From: Flavobacterium praedii
Lineage (GTDB): Bacteria; Bacteroidota; Bacteroidia; Flavobacteriales; Flavobacteriaceae
Direction: 5' to 3'
Length of the DNA stretch: 64,000 nucleotides
Assembly (NCBI RefSeq): GCF_026810365.1
Contig: NZ_CP113948.1
Span: 1,513,001-1,577,000, forward strand
This document shows positions 6,674 to 16,794 of this stretch, one piece after another. Below the pieces are notes generated by a model that was not told the origin of the DNA, did not search any database, and saw nothing but the letters and a program-made list of their open reading frames with translations. The first letter of the stretch is position 1. The number at the start of each line of letters is the position of its first letter. Both the position numbers and the translations under genes were made by a program.

Positions 6674-7201
6674 ATGCAAACAAAAACAATTATTATTTAT
6701 TCATCTGTAGATGGTATGACCAAAAGAATTTGTGATTACATAGAGAATATTTTAATTTTAAAAAATCAAATTGTCGAAAAAATTTCGATTAATGATTTTA
6801 ACCATAAAATCACAGAATTTGACAAAATCATTATTGCATCAAGTATAAGATATGGAAAACATAACCAGCAAATAGTAAATCTTATAAATGAAAACTCTGA
6901 ACTTTTAAATTCTAAAAAAGCAGCATTTATTTCTGTAAATTTAGTCGCCAGAAAAGTTGAAAAAAGCAAAGCAGACACAAATCCTTATGTAAAAAAATTT
7001 TTAAATTCAATAGAATGGAAACCTACAATTGTCGCTGTTTTTCCAGGAAAATTAGATTATAAACTTTATAGTTTTACGGATAGAATTTTAATACAATTAA
7101 TAATGCTAATTACAAAAGGACCTACCAATTCAAACACAGTTATAGAATATACAAATTGGGAAAAAGTAGAGGAATTTGCAAAAGAGTTTGCAGAAATTTA
7201 A
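6674..7201 (+). CDS. hemG: Menaquinone-dependent protoporphyrinogen IX dehydrogenase
   Basis: A 175-residue flavodoxin-fold protein, close to the usual HemG size. It oxidises protoporphyrinogen IX to protoporphyrin IX in haem synthesis with electrons passing to menaquinone. Diagnostic segments are YSSVDGMTKRICDYI (FMN phosphate loop), ASSIRYGKHN, NLVARKVEKSKADTNPYVKKF (the long HemG-specific insert) and the C-terminal ITKGPTNSN followed by IEYTNWEKVEEF. It is the first backbone gene after the cassette array, with about 80 bases between the attC remnant and its start. Membrane association is expected from the family; no transmembrane helix is present. Confidence 0.9.
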   Translation: MQTKTIIIYSSVDGMTKRICDYIENILILKNQIVEKISINDFNHKITEFDKIIIASSIRYGKHNQQIVNLINENSELLNSKKAAFISVNLVARKVEKSKADTNPYVKKFLNSIEWKPTIVAVFPGKLDYKLYSFTDRILIQLIMLITKGPTNSNTVIEYTNWEKVEEFAKEFAEI

Positions 7202-7524
7202 AATTCGAATAGCAAATAGATAAATTAATCTACCATAAATAACAAAAAGTAAGATCCGATCAATTATATCATATTTCACTTTGCCTTCCTAAATTTTTTA
7301 AATATAAAGCAAAAAAAAACGCATCTTGTTATAAAGGACATAGTACACTTTTCATAAATAAGAATACTAAAAAGAATTCGTTTTTTTTTGTTCCATTTTA
7401 GAAATAAATAAAAAGAACATAAATTATTTAGACTTTAAAGTTACTCGCTTTTACAAAACTAAACTCTTTTCAAAATACCCAAATAAGGTCTTTAGATATA
7501 ATTAAATTTCAATGTTTATTGACT
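7202..7524. other. Intergenic, nothing recognised
   Basis: AT-rich DNA between hemG and the gcvT promoter. There is no credible gene, hairpin terminator or conserved RNA that I can identify. Confidence 0.5.
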
Positions 7525-7554
7525 TTGTCACACAAAATAAAAACTATAAATTAG
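7525..7554 (+). promoter_or_regulatory. Likely promoter of gcvT
   Basis: TTG (7525-7527), 19 bases, then TAAATTAG (7547-7554). This differs by one base from the Bacteroidota TAnnTTTG -7 element with the preferred spacing. It lies 28 bases before the gcvT ATG. Confidence 0.5.
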
Positions 7555-7582
7555 CACTTTAATAATTATTATAAAAAAGACA

Positions 7583-8665
7583 ATGAAAAATACTGCTTTA
7601 ACGCACATACATGAGGGTTTAGGAGCGAAAATGCTACCGTTTGCGGGTTACAATATGCCTATTCTTTATGAAGGTGTAAATGCTGAACATGAAACGGTTC
7701 GTAATTCTGTAGGTGTTTTTGATGTGTCTCACATGGGCGAATTTTTACTTTCGGGTCCAAATGCTTTGGCTCTTATACAAAAAGTAACTTCAAATGATGC
7801 AAATACATTGACAATTGGAAGAGCACAATATTCTTGTTTGCCAAATAATGAAGGTGGAATTGTAGATGACTTAATTGTTTATAAAATAAAAGAAGAACAA
7901 TATTTACTAGTTGTAAACGCTTCCAATATTGAAAAAGACTGGAATTGGATTTCATCTCATAATGATTTAGGTGTAGAAATGAGAAACCTTTCAGATGAAT
8001 ATTCATTATTGGCCATTCAAGGACCAAAAGCGGTCGAAGCAATGCAAACATTATCATCTATTGATTTATCTACAATTGCTTATTATCACTTTGAAGTAGC
8101 AGATTTTGCAGGTTTTGAAAATGTCATTATTTCAGCAACTGGTTATACAGGTTCAGGCGGATTTGAAATTTATTGCAAAAATTCAGAAGTAGAAACAATT
8201 TGGAACAAAGTTTTCGAAGCAGGATCTGCATACGGAATAAAACCAATTGGATTAGCGGCACGTGATACTTTGCGTTTAGAGATGGGATTCTGTCTGTATG
8301 GCAATGATATAAATGATTCGACTTCACCACTTGAAGCTGGATTAGGATGGATTACAAAATTCAATAAAGATTTTACCAATTCCGATAATTTAAAAAAACA
8401 AAAAGAAGAAGGCGTTTCTAAAAAATTAGTAGCTTTCGAAATGCAAGAACGAGCTGTTCCTAGACATGACTATGAAATAGTAAATGCTTTGGGAGAAGTA
8501 ATTGGTATCGTAACTTCTGGAACAATGTCTCCTTCGATGAATATAGGAATTGGATTAGGTTATGTTACAACAGCAAACAGTGCTGTAGATAGTGACATTT
8601 ATATCCGAATCAGAAAAAATGATGTTCCTGCAAAAGTAGTAAAACTACCTTTTTATAAAAAATAG
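7583..8665 (+). CDS. gcvT: Glycine cleavage system T protein (aminomethyltransferase)
   Basis: A 360-residue protein of typical GcvT length. It transfers the methylene group from aminomethylated GcvH to tetrahydrofolate, releasing ammonia. Visible signatures are [14 protein letters not shown], the [10 protein letters not shown] motif near the N-terminus, VDDLIVYK, the folate-site region around [13 protein letters not shown], and the C-terminal [18 protein letters not shown]. GcvH and GcvP are not in the window, as usual in flavobacteria where the gcv genes are scattered. The protease gene starts 7 bases after its stop, so the two may be cotranscribed. Confidence 0.95.
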   Translation: MKNTALTHIHEGLGAKMLPFAGYNMPILYEGVNAEHETVRNSVGVFDVSHMGEFLLSGPNALALIQKVTSNDANTLTIGRAQYSCLPNNEGGIVDDLIVYKIKEEQYLLVVNASNIEKDWNWISSHNDLGVEMRNLSDEYSLLAIQGPKAVEAMQTLSSIDLSTIAYYHFEVADFAGFENVIISATGYTGSGGFEIYCKNSEVETIWNKVFEAGSAYGIKPIGLAARDTLRLEMGFCLYGNDINDSTSPLEAGLGWITKFNKDFTNSDNLKKQKEEGVSKKLVAFEMQERAVPRHDYEIVNALGEVIGIVTSGTMSPSMNIGIGLGYVTTANSAVDSDIYIRIRKNDVPAKVVKLPFYKK

Positions 8666-8672
8666 CCAATCA

Positions 8673-10718
8673 ATGAAGAAAATCACACTAGTATTTCTGT
8701 TTTTAACATTTTCTCTATTTGCTCAAAATAGTGATACTGATTGTGAAATTTTGTTCAAAATAAATAATTTGCTACAAAAAGAGCATTTTAATCCAAAGCC
8801 GGTAGACGACAGTTTATCGGCTTATGTTTTTGATGAACTCTTCCGTAATTTAGATTCTTCCAGAAACATTTTTTTAAAATCTCAAGCGGATTCTCTTTCA
8901 AAAAAATACCGCCTACAAATTGACAATCTTTTATTGAATAAAGATTGTTCATTTATAGATGCTATAAAAAAAGAATATAGAAAAGGGCTTTTAAGAAATC
9001 AGATTGTATTGGAAAAACTTAAAATCCGAACTATTAATTTTGACACATTAGATACCATTAGATTCAAGCAAAAAAGTTTTAGTTTTTACCTAAAAGAAAA
9101 AGATGTAGAAAAAGCTTGGAATAAAAAAATTAGATATGAAATATTCAATGATATTTCAAGTAAAAGTAAAAATTTAGATTCACTTAAACTCAATTTTAAT
9201 TCTATGAGTTTAAAATCAAAAAAAACAATCATAGACAATAACCTATGCAAAACCAACGCTTTACTATCTAATGATAAATCTTTTGAAGACAATCTTTTTA
9301 ATATCTTTTGTGAATATTTTGACCCCCATACTAATTTCTTTAGTAATGATACCAAATCTAGTTTTGTATCCACTCTTTCCAAAGAAAAACTTTCATTAGG
9401 ATTAAATGTAACACTAAACGACAAAAATGAAATAATAATTGAGGAAATTGACCCAAATGGTCCTGCTTTTAAAACTGGAAAAATAAAAAAAGGAGATCAA
9501 ATTATTGCTATTTCCAATCAAAAAGAGACATTGGAAGTATCTTGTTATTCTATTGAAGCTATTGCGGCTTTAATGGCATCAGAATCAAATACTCTTATAA
9601 CACTAACTATAAAAAGAAATTCAGGTAAGAGTTTTAAAGTGAGTATTCAAAAACAAATTTTAAAAGATGAGGAAAATACCGTTTATAGTTTTATTATCGA
9701 AAATGAAAATAAAATAGGATATATAAAAATACCAAGTTTCTATTCTGATTTTGAAGGCGAAAGTTCTAAAGGTTGTGCTCAAGATGTCGCCAAAGAAACC
9801 ATCAAGTTAATGAAAGACAATATCAAGGGAATGGTACTTGATTTAACAGATAATGGTGGCGGATCGATGGAAGAGGCCGTAAAGTTAGCAGGACTTTTTA
9901 TAGATTATGGTCCAATATCAATAGTTGTTGATAACAAAAAAAGACTCTCCGTTATTAATGACCCCTACAAAGGTGTTATTTACAAAGGTCCAATTGTGAT
10001 AATTATCAATGGAAATTCAGCTTCTGCAAGCGAGTTTTTTGCTTCAATAATGCAAGATTACAACAGAGCACTTTTGATTGGAAGTACTTCACTTGGTAAA
10101 GCAACAATGCAAACTATTGAACCACTTGAAAAAGGCGATTTCGATCATTATATAAAACTAACAATTAGTAAATTCTATAGAATTACAGGAAAAAGTCATC
10201 AAGCAGTTGGAGTTATTCCTGATGTACAAATTCCCACTATTTATCAGGATGTTTTACAGAAAGAAAGTGAATTTCCAACGGCTTTAAAAAATGACAGTTT
10301 AAACACACGTGTTCGTTTTACACCTTATGTAAGCGACCAATTAATAGAATCACTCGCTCAAAAAAGTAGGGATAGAATTGCTCAAAACTCGTATTTTAAC
10401 TCGATTAAAACTTTTAATTCAAAAATTGATTCTGTTTTAAAAAAATCAAAAATTGAAATTCCAATGACCTTGGATGCTGTTTTTGATAACCAAAACAATT
10501 TATCAAATTTATCAGAAGAAATAAACAACTTTAAAACGGATGAATTGAATTTGAATGTTACCAATTCTGAATACAACAAATCATTATTACTCATTTATCC
10601 ATCATTAATAGTATACAATAAAATTCAACTCGATAACTTAAGATCCAATCACTATCTTAATGAAGCGATATCCATAATTGCCGATTACAAAACTGTAAAA
10701 CAAAATAAAACAAAATAA
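8673..10718 (+). CDS. Prc/Tsp-like carboxy-terminal processing protease (S41)
   Basis: A 681-residue protein with signal peptide MKKITLVFLFLTFSLFAQ. Residues ~40-230 are the helical N-terminal Tsp domain, ~240-330 a PDZ domain (SLGLNVTLNDKNEIIIEEI, PNGPAFKTGKIKKGDQI), ~340-530 the S41 core, and the rest a DUF3340-like tail. The Ser-Lys dyad is visible as NGNSASASEFF with the Ser nucleophile and LGKATMQ with the Lys; the LTDNGGGSMEEAVKLAGLF strand is also present. It should degrade or trim periplasmic proteins from their C-termini. It is 7 bases after gcvT. Family assignment is strong; substrates unknown. Confidence 0.9.
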   Translation: MKKITLVFLFLTFSLFAQNSDTDCEILFKINNLLQKEHFNPKPVDDSLSAYVFDELFRNLDSSRNIFLKSQADSLSKKYRLQIDNLLLNKDCSFIDAIKKEYRKGLLRNQIVLEKLKIRTINFDTLDTIRFKQKSFSFYLKEKDVEKAWNKKIRYEIFNDISSKSKNLDSLKLNFNSMSLKSKKTIIDNNLCKTNALLSNDKSFEDNLFNIFCEYFDPHTNFFSNDTKSSFVSTLSKEKLSLGLNVTLNDKNEIIIEEIDPNGPAFKTGKIKKGDQIIAISNQKETLEVSCYSIEAIAALMASESNTLITLTIKRNSGKSFKVSIQKQILKDEENTVYSFIIENENKIGYIKIPSFYSDFEGESSKGCAQDVAKETIKLMKDNIKGMVLDLTDNGGGSMEEAVKLAGLFIDYGPISIVVDNKKRLSVINDPYKGVIYKGPIVIIINGNSASASEFFASIMQDYNRALLIGSTSLGKATMQTIEPLEKGDFDHYIKLTISKFYRITGKSHQAVGVIPDVQIPTIYQDVLQKESEFPTALKNDSLNTRVRFTPYVSDQLIESLAQKSRDRIAQNSYFNSIKTFNSKIDSVLKKSKIEIPMTLDAVFDNQNNLSNLSEEINNFKTDELNLNVTNSEYNKSLLLIYPSLIVYNKIQLDNLRSNHYLNEAISIIADYKTVKQNKTK

Positions 10719-10754
10719 TTATACACTATTTCACAAAAGATTATCCATAGCCTT

Positions 10755-10784
10755 TTGGAAAAATAAGGAATAGCTGTATTTTTG
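10755..10784 (+). promoter_or_regulatory. Promoter of yebC, consensus Bacteroidota type
   Basis: TTG (10755-10757), exactly 19 bases, then TATTTTTG (10777-10784), a full match to TTG-N19-TAnnTTTG. The yebC ATG is 22 bases downstream, giving a short leader. Confidence 0.7.
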
Positions 10785-10806
10785 CAATTCAAAATAACAA
10801 TAAGAA

Positions 10807-11517
10807 ATGGGAAGAGCATTTGAATTCCGAAAAGGTAGAAAAATGAAAAGATGGTCAGCAATGGCCAAAGCCTTTACTAGAATTGGTAAAGATATTGTAA
10901 TGGCGGTTAAAGAAGGTGGTCCAAATCCTGAGGCAAATTCAAGATTAAGAGCTGTCATTCAAAATGCCAAGGCTGCAAATATGCCGAAAGATAATGTCGA
11001 ACGTGCCATAAAAAAAGCTACTGATAAAGATACAGCTAATTATAAAGAAGTATTATTTGAAGGCTATGCTCCACACGGAATAGCCCTTTTGATTGAAACT
11101 GCTACTGACAACAACAACAGAACAGTTGCCAATGTTAGAAGTTATTTCAACAAATGTAATGGAACTATGGGAACTCAGGGTTCAGTAGAATTTATGTTTG
11201 ACCATACCTGTAATTTCAGAATACCTAAAGAAGGTATTGATCCAGAAGAATTAGAATTAGAACTCATTGATTTCGGTGCTGAAGAAGTTTTCGAAGACGA
11301 AGATGGCATTCTAATCTATGCTCCTTTTGGAAGCTTTGGAACTATTCAAAAAGAACTAGAAAGCAGAAAATTAGAAATATTATCCTCTGGTTTTGAAAGA
11401 ATCCCACAAATCACTAAAAAATTAACCGAAGCTGAAATGGCTGACGTAGAAAAGTTGATAGAAAAAATGGAAGAAGATGAAGATGTCATGAACGTTTATC
11501 ATACCATGGAAGAATAA
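10807..11517 (+). CDS. yebC: YebC/PmpR (TACO1) family protein
   Basis: A 236-residue cytoplasmic protein of standard family length. It begins MGRAFEFRKGRKMKRWSAMA, continues with FTRIGKDIVMAVKEGGPNPE and ANMPKDNVERAIKKA, and has the three-domain layout of YebC. Members are described as transcription regulators and, more recently, as factors that help ribosomes through difficult peptides such as proline runs. The gene has its own consensus promoter and a perfect hairpin terminator, so it is probably monocistronic. Confidence 0.93.
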   Translation: MGRAFEFRKGRKMKRWSAMAKAFTRIGKDIVMAVKEGGPNPEANSRLRAVIQNAKAANMPKDNVERAIKKATDKDTANYKEVLFEGYAPHGIALLIETATDNNNRTVANVRSYFNKCNGTMGTQGSVEFMFDHTCNFRIPKEGIDPEELELELIDFGAEEVFEDEDGILIYAPFGSFGTIQKELESRKLEILSSGFERIPQITKKLTEAEMADVEKLIEKMEEDEDVMNVYHTMEE

Positions 11518-11533
11518 AAACCAAATTTAAAAC

Positions 11534-11568
11534 AAAAAAAGCTCTAGAATTCTAGAGCTTTTTTTGTT
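11534..11568 (+). terminator. Rho-independent terminator after yebC
   Basis: Perfect palindrome GCTCTAGAATTCTAGAGC (11541-11558) with A-run before and T-run after. It can serve both yebC and the converging gene at 11613. Confidence 0.85.
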
Positions 11569-11612
11569 TTATATCGAAATACAAAATGACACTTTATAAA
11601 TATATTTAAAAC

Positions 11613-12569
11613 TTATTTGACTGTTAATTTTTTAGCATTTTCATTCTGGTTCAAATTCGTCACTTTCAACAAATATGTCCCTTCAGGAAGTGCACTAATA
11701 TCAATATCATTTTTATTACTTGAAATTACTTTTTGACCTTGAGTAGAAAAAATTTCTGATGATTTTACGACTACTGTTTCTACTGGTGTAGCTAAAATTA
11801 TTTCTTGTTTTGTTGCTGTAGTCTTTGTAGAACTACCTGTTTTCACATCAGCTATCTTATTAACCGTAGTTATTGAAGCAATCTTTTCTACAACGTCATT
11901 TGGAGCTAGAACAGAACTATATTCATAAACATTTAATACTTCTTCTGGCGACAATGCTACATCATAAATTTTCAAATCATCTATATCAGCATTAATACTA
12001 ACTGATGTACCCATTTTACCAATTGTAAAAACATTCCCTGAAGTTAATTTCCTAGGGGTAATCGAAGATCGAATCAAGGTACCATTTCTATAAATTTTAG
12101 AAGTCAAACCATCAAAAGTAACCGTATAATTATACCAAGTATTTATTGCGATAGTAGTAGTAACAATAGCATCATTTGCTGGCCCCCAACTCGCAAGATT
12201 CAGATCCGATTTTGCTGTTAAAGTACTTTGCTGAACTAAACCAAAATATTGCGCATTAAAAGAAGATCCATAGCCCCAAATATAATTTGGTATAGAAATA
12301 TCATTATATTTTACCCAAACAGAAACCGATCTGGCTTTATTTGAAACAGGCAAATTAGGAATAGTAATCTCCATAGGACTATTTACAATTCGAATAGCAT
12401 TATTAGCATTACCAACCCTATCAGCTACAAATTTAGAAATACCTAGAAATGAATTACTATTTTCCGTATTACTTCGGTTACCATTAAAATTAAATTCTTC
12501 AATAGGTTTTGTTTGTGCATTTATCTGAAAAGTTATTATAAATGCAATTAAAAGTATATTTTTTATCAT
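11613..12569 (-). CDS. Secreted LamG-domain protein with T9SS-like C-terminal domain
   Basis: The start is placed at ATG 12567-12569, giving 318 residues beginning MIKNILLIAFIITFQINAQ, a clear signal peptide. The frame is open 61 codons further upstream but that part has no such feature. Residues ~25-215 form a concanavalin-like LamG_3 fold (SVSVWVKYNDISIPNYIWG, WYNYTVTFDG, DADIDDLKIYDVALSPEEV in part). After a Thr/Val-rich linker, the last ~65 residues (GQKVISSNKNDIDISALPEG, TYLLKVTN, ending KKLTVK) resemble a type A T9SS sorting domain. It is therefore likely exported by the type IX system and attached to or released from the cell surface. Ligand unknown. Confidence 0.8.
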   Translation of the reverse strand: MIKNILLIAFIITFQINAQTKPIEEFNFNGNRSNTENSNSFLGISKFVADRVGNANNAIRIVNSPMEITIPNLPVSNKARSVSVWVKYNDISIPNYIWGYGSSFNAQYFGLVQQSTLTAKSDLNLASWGPANDAIVTTTIAINTWYNYTVTFDGLTSKIYRNGTLIRSSITPRKLTSGNVFTIGKMGTSVSINADIDDLKIYDVALSPEEVLNVYEYSSVLAPNDVVEKIASITTVNKIADVKTGSSTKTTATKQEIILATPVETVVVKSSEIFSTQGQKVISSNKNDIDISALPEGTYLLKVTNLNQNENAKKLTVK

Positions 12570-12930
12570 ATGAATTGGGATTAAATTTGAAATAAACAAT
12601 GTGGCTTTATTTACTTTTATCAAATTTAACACTACTTGAATACTAAAACCTAAACTTCTCGATAAACAACACAGATAATCGATTAATTTACAAAAAATAT
12701 ATTTTTTATTCAATATTATATGCAGTTCAACAGATAGTAACATTAAATACACATTGATTTAACAAAATAATCAACAATATTTTAACCTCAATATTTTAAT
12801 TTAATTCAAACTTTAATAAAAAAATACAATTTTAAATATAAACCTAACAGTCAAAACATTAGATTCATTCTTATTAAAAGTCAATTATAGTAGCCATGGT
12901 TAGGTTGCTCTTTATAATAATTACGAAAAC

Positions 12931-12963
12931 AAAAAAAACTCCAGATTTCTCTGGAGTTTTTTA
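12931..12963 (-). terminator. Terminator downstream of the cysteine-synthase-family gene
   Basis: ACTCCAGATTTCTCTGGAGT (12938-12957), an 8-bp stem with 4-base loop, A-run on the left and T-run on the right. It lies 31 bases beyond the stop of the minus-strand gene at 12988. Confidence 0.8.
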
Positions 12964-12987
12964 TTATATATATAAATTGAGTGTTAT

Positions 12988-14028
12988 CTATTTTATAAAC
13001 TCAATTTTTTGTTCTTCTTCTTCGTTTATACTATCAAAAAAACCTTGATCATTCATCCATTCATCACTAAACACTTTACTCATATAACGAGATCCGTGAT
13101 CAGGAAAAATGGCAACCACATTACTTTTATCATCAAATTCACCCTCTTCAGCATATTGTTTAATTGCTTGCATTACAGCTCCAGAAGTATACCCCACAAA
13201 TAACCCTTCTTTTCTAGTCACCTCTCTTGCAGAGTGGGCACTTTCCTCATCAGAAACTTTCATGAATTTATCTATGATATCAAAATCAGTCGCAGATGGA
13301 ATCAAATTTTTTCCTAAACCTTCAATTCTGTAAGGATAAATTTCATCATTATCAAATTCTCTGGTCTCATGGTATTTTTTCAAAACCGAACCAAAAGCAT
13401 CAACACCTAATATTCTAATGTTTGGATTTTGTTCTTTTAAATATTTTGCCGTCCCAGAAATTGTTCCACCAGTTCCGCTACAAGCAACAAGATGAGTGAT
13501 TTTACCATTGGTTTGTTTCCAAATTTCTGGTCCAGTCGACTTATAATGAGCATCAACATTTAATTGATTAAAATATTGATTGATGTAAATCGAGCCTTTG
13601 GTCTCTTCGTGCAAACGTTTTGCAACATTATAATAAGAACGATCATCATCTGCAGACACATGAGCAGGGCAAACATAAACTTTGGCCCCCAAGCTCCTCA
13701 GCATATCAATCTTATCTTTTGAAGATTTTGAACTCACTGCAAGAATACAATTGTATCCTTTAATGATGCTAACCATTGCCAAACTAAAACCTGTATTACC
13801 AGAAGTTGTTTCGATTATGGTATCACCTGGAGATAAAATTCCACGCTTTTCTGCTTCTTCAATAATGTATAAAGCAATTCTATCTTTGGAAGAATGTCCT
13901 GGATTGAAGGATTCTACCTTTGCGTAGAAGTTTCCCTTTAAATTCTCAGTTACACTATTTAGTTTAATAAGTGGAGTATTACCTATTAATTCTAAAATAT
14001 TATTATAAGCATTTATTTCTTCTTTCAT
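12988..14028 (-). CDS. PLP-dependent cysteine synthase / cystathionine beta-synthase family enzyme
   Basis: A 346-residue fold-type II PLP enzyme. The PLP lysine lies in [19 protein letters not shown], the substrate loop is [13 protein letters not shown], and the phosphate-binding loop is [15 protein letters not shown]. The C-terminal region ([18 protein letters not shown]) is closer to cystathionine beta-synthase-like members than to CysK. There is no CBS regulatory domain. It likely condenses serine or O-acetylserine with a thiol such as sulfide or homocysteine; which substrate is not decided by sequence alone. It is transcribed alone and followed by a hairpin terminator. Confidence 0.85.
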   Translation of the reverse strand: MKEEINAYNNILELIGNTPLIKLNSVTENLKGNFYAKVESFNPGHSSKDRIALYIIEEAEKRGILSPGDTIIETTSGNTGFSLAMVSIIKGYNCILAVSSKSSKDKIDMLRSLGAKVYVCPAHVSADDDRSYYNVAKRLHEETKGSIYINQYFNQLNVDAHYKSTGPEIWKQTNGKITHLVACSGTGGTISGTAKYLKEQNPNIRILGVDAFGSVLKKYHETREFDNDEIYPYRIEGLGKNLIPSATDFDIIDKFMKVSDEESAHSAREVTRKEGLFVGYTSGAVMQAIKQYAEEGEFDDKSNVVAIFPDHGSRYMSKVFSDEWMNDQGFFDSINEEEEQKIEFIK

Positions 14029-14101
14029 AAAAAAATAGTTTATCTAAGAGCTTTTTTTTAATTAACCCCGATATCATGCAAATCTAACAAAAAAAATCTA
14101 A

Positions 14102-16162
14102 TTAGTTTTCAATTTTCTCTAAATCTAATAAAAAACTATACTCTTTTGCCAATTCCTTAATCGCTTCAAAGCGACCAGATGCTCCACCATGTCCTGCATC
14201 CATATTGGTATCCAAAAACAAGAGATTATTATCGGTTTTTAAAGCACGTAATTTAGCTACCCATTTAGCTGGTTCCCAGTACTGTACCTGAGAATCATGG
14301 AGACCTGTTGACACATACATATTTGGATATTTTTGAGACAAAATATTATCGTAAGGAGAATAGGACAACATATAATCATAGTATTTTCGAATATTAGGAT
14401 TCCCCCATTCATCATATTCTCCGGTCGTAAGCGGAATACTATCATCAAGCATTGTGGTTATAACATCCACAAAAGCGACTTGTGCAATAATTCCATTATA
14501 TAATTCAGGCGCCTTATTAACAATAACCCCCATTAATAAACCACCGGCAGAACCGCCTTCTGCATATAAATGTTTAGGTGAAGTGTATTTTTCGGCAATT
14601 AAAAATTTGGAGCAATCAATAAAATCAGTAAATGTATTTATCTTTTTCAACAACTTTCCATCCTCATACCATTGCCTTCCCAAATCTTCTCCTCCACGTA
14701 TGTGTGCAATGGCAAAAATAAATCCTCTATCCAGTAAAGTCAATCGAGTCGATGAAAACGTAGCATCCATAGAATGACCGTAAGAACCATAAGCATATTG
14801 AAGCAAAGGATTTGTACCGTCTTTCTTCAAACCCTTCTTATACACCATCGAAATAGGTATTTTAACACCATCCGCAGCTGTAGCCCAAACCCTTTCTTCG
14901 GTATAATTATTTTTATCAAATTTTCCACCCAAAACTTGTTGTTCCTTCTTTACCTCTTTGACTTTTGTCTTCATATTAAAATCAATAATCGAAGAAGGTG
15001 TTGTCATAGACTGGTAGCCGTAACGCAATATATCGGTATCAAAATCAACATTGGAAGACGTATAAGCTGTATACGTTTCGCTTTCAAAAGGCAGATAATA
15101 CTCCCCTTCACCACTCCAAGGCATAATTCGTATTTTATTCAAACCATTTTCACGCTCTTCAACAACCAAAAAGTCCTTAAAAATCTCAATATCTTCCAAT
15201 AAAACATCTTTTCTGTGCGCAATAACTTCAACCCAATTGGCTTTTGAAGTTTTGTTTACCGAAGTTTTCATCAGTTTAAAATTCTCGGCCTTATCTTTAT
15301 TGGTCATAATATAAAAACTATCTCCATAATGATTGATGCTGTATTCCAATCCTCGAACACGTTTCTGGAAAATCTTAAATTCACCATCGGGATTATCAGC
15401 ATCCAGAATTTGGTATTCTGTAGTAAGGGTACTCCCCGATTCTATAGCCAAGTATTTTCTAGATTTGGACTTCGCAATTTCCACATTAAACGTTTCGTCT
15501 TTTTCAAAATAAACTAACACATCATCTGCTTGTTTTAAACCTAATTTATGTTTAAAAATTTTATCCGAACGCAATGTTTTTTCGTCCTGATCCGAGTAAA
15601 AAATAGTTTTATTATCATTAGCCCAAACGGCGCTTCCGGTAACATTTTCTATTTTATCTTCCAAAATTTCGTTGGTTTCCAAATTCTTGATTTGAATCGT
15701 ATAAATACGCCTCCCAACAATATCATAACTAAACAGAGCTAACTTATTATCAGGGCTGACACTCAAAGCACCCAATTGAAAATAAGGCTTATCCTTGGCC
15801 ATTTCGTTGCAATTGAAGAGTATTTCTTCACTTGCCGAAAGGCTTTCTTTTTTTCGAGAATAAATGGGGTAATCTTGCCCTTTTTCAAAACGGGTGATGT
15901 AATAATACCCATTATACAAATAAGGAACCGACTGGTCATCTTCCTTTATTCGGCTTTTCATTTCTTCAAACAATTCAGCTTGAAAATCTTTGGTATGTGC
16001 CGTTTGTTCTTGGTAATAAGCATTTTCTTGATTCAAGTAATCAATAACCTCAGGGTTTTCTCGGTCGTTTAACCAAAAATAATTATCGATTCTTACTTCA
16101 CCAAACTTCTTTAATTTCTTAGGGATTATTTTAGCGACTGGAGTTGAACTATTTTCTGGCAT
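14102..16162 (-). CDS. Oligopeptidase B-like S9 serine peptidase
   Basis: A 686-residue protein with no signal peptide, matching the usual ~690 residues of oligopeptidase B. The N-terminal ~400 residues are a seven-bladed propeller of the S9_N type (FGEVRIDNYFWLNDRENPEV, then many beta repeats). The C-terminal hydrolase has the nucleophile in GGSAGGLLMG, plus AHIRGGEDLGRQWYEDGKLL and the His in DAGHGGASGRFEAIKE. It cleaves short peptides after basic residues in well-studied relatives. It is separated from the divergent ybaB by about 140 bases. Confidence 0.9.
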   Translation of the reverse strand: MPENSSTPVAKIIPKKLKKFGEVRIDNYFWLNDRENPEVIDYLNQENAYYQEQTAHTKDFQAELFEEMKSRIKEDDQSVPYLYNGYYYITRFEKGQDYPIYSRKKESLSASEEILFNCNEMAKDKPYFQLGALSVSPDNKLALFSYDIVGRRIYTIQIKNLETNEILEDKIENVTGSAVWANDNKTIFYSDQDEKTLRSDKIFKHKLGLKQADDVLVYFEKDETFNVEIAKSKSRKYLAIESGSTLTTEYQILDADNPDGEFKIFQKRVRGLEYSINHYGDSFYIMTNKDKAENFKLMKTSVNKTSKANWVEVIAHRKDVLLEDIEIFKDFLVVEERENGLNKIRIMPWSGEGEYYLPFESETYTAYTSSNVDFDTDILRYGYQSMTTPSSIIDFNMKTKVKEVKKEQQVLGGKFDKNNYTEERVWATAADGVKIPISMVYKKGLKKDGTNPLLQYAYGSYGHSMDATFSSTRLTLLDRGFIFAIAHIRGGEDLGRQWYEDGKLLKKINTFTDFIDCSKFLIAEKYTSPKHLYAEGGSAGGLLMGVIVNKAPELYNGIIAQVAFVDVITTMLDDSIPLTTGEYDEWGNPNIRKYYDYMLSYSPYDNILSQKYPNMYVSTGLHDSQVQYWEPAKWVAKLRALKTDNNLLFLDTNMDAGHGGASGRFEAIKELAKEYSFLLDLEKIEN

Positions 16163-16301
16163 TGTTTGCGAGTGGTTTTAATATTTAAAATGCAAAAATA
16201 ACACAAAGCGATTTTAAAACGAATTCGTTTTTTATCTTATTTAACGTAAATAAGCTTCAAATTCAGTAATTTTGCTTTTCAATAATTTAAAAATCATCAA
16301 A

Positions 16302-16622
16302 ATGGATTTAATGGGAATGATGGGTAAACTTAGAGAAACCCAACAGAAAATCGAAGATACTAAAAAACGTTTAGACAACGTACTAATTGACGAACAAAGT
16401 ACTGACAATTTATTAAAAGTGACTTTGACTGCCAATACCAAAATAAAATCAATCACAATCGATGATTCTTTATTGGAAGACAAAGAACAACTGGAAGATT
16501 ACTTGATTTTAGTTTTGAACAAAGCCATTGAAAAAGCAGCAAAAATTAATCAATCTGAATTGGATGCAGTTGCCAAAATGGACATGCCAATGATTCCGGG
16601 AATGGAAGATATGTTTAAATAA
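16302..16622 (+). CDS. YbaB/EbfC-family nucleoid-associated protein
   Basis: A start at ATG 16302 gives 106 residues beginning [18 protein letters not shown], the typical YbaB start; an upstream ATG at 16272 would add a non-conserved leader. A helical N-terminus is followed by beta strands ([20 protein letters not shown]) and a Met-rich C-terminus ([12 protein letters not shown]). Family members bind DNA as dimers in the nucleoid. A TAATTTTG -7-like element is at 16267-16274. The usual neighbours dnaX and recR are absent; here it diverges from the S9 peptidase gene. Confidence 0.8.
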   Translation: MDLMGMMGKLRETQQKIEDTKKRLDNVLIDEQSTDNLLKVTLTANTKIKSITIDDSLLEDKEQLEDYLILVLNKAIEKAAKINQSELDAVAKMDMPMIPGMEDMFK

Positions 16623-16700
16623 AACGGGGTTAAGTTTGTTTGAATTCGTTTAAAGTTTAAATCCGTTTTATAGCAAAAAATGAATACTCTTTAAGTAAAC

Positions 16701-16735
16701 AAAGCCCAGATCCTGTATCAGAATCTGGGCTTTGA
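16701..16735. terminator. Bidirectional terminator between ybaB and threonine aldolase
   Basis: AAAGCCCAGAT (16701-16711) pairs with ATCTGGGCTTT (16723-16733) in a strong stem, lying between converging genes. Confidence 0.8.
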
Positions 16736-16794
16736 ATTTTATAATAAACAATTATTCGTATTTTATGAAAACGTCTAAAACAACTTTAAACTTT

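Noticed and set aside
12570..12752. 61-codon N-terminal extension of the LamG protein
   Set aside because: The internal Met at 12569 begins a textbook signal peptide; the extension has no such feature.
16272..16301. Earlier ATG for the YbaB-family gene
   Set aside because: The added residues overlap the -7-like element and are unlike family N-termini, which start at MDLMGMMGK.
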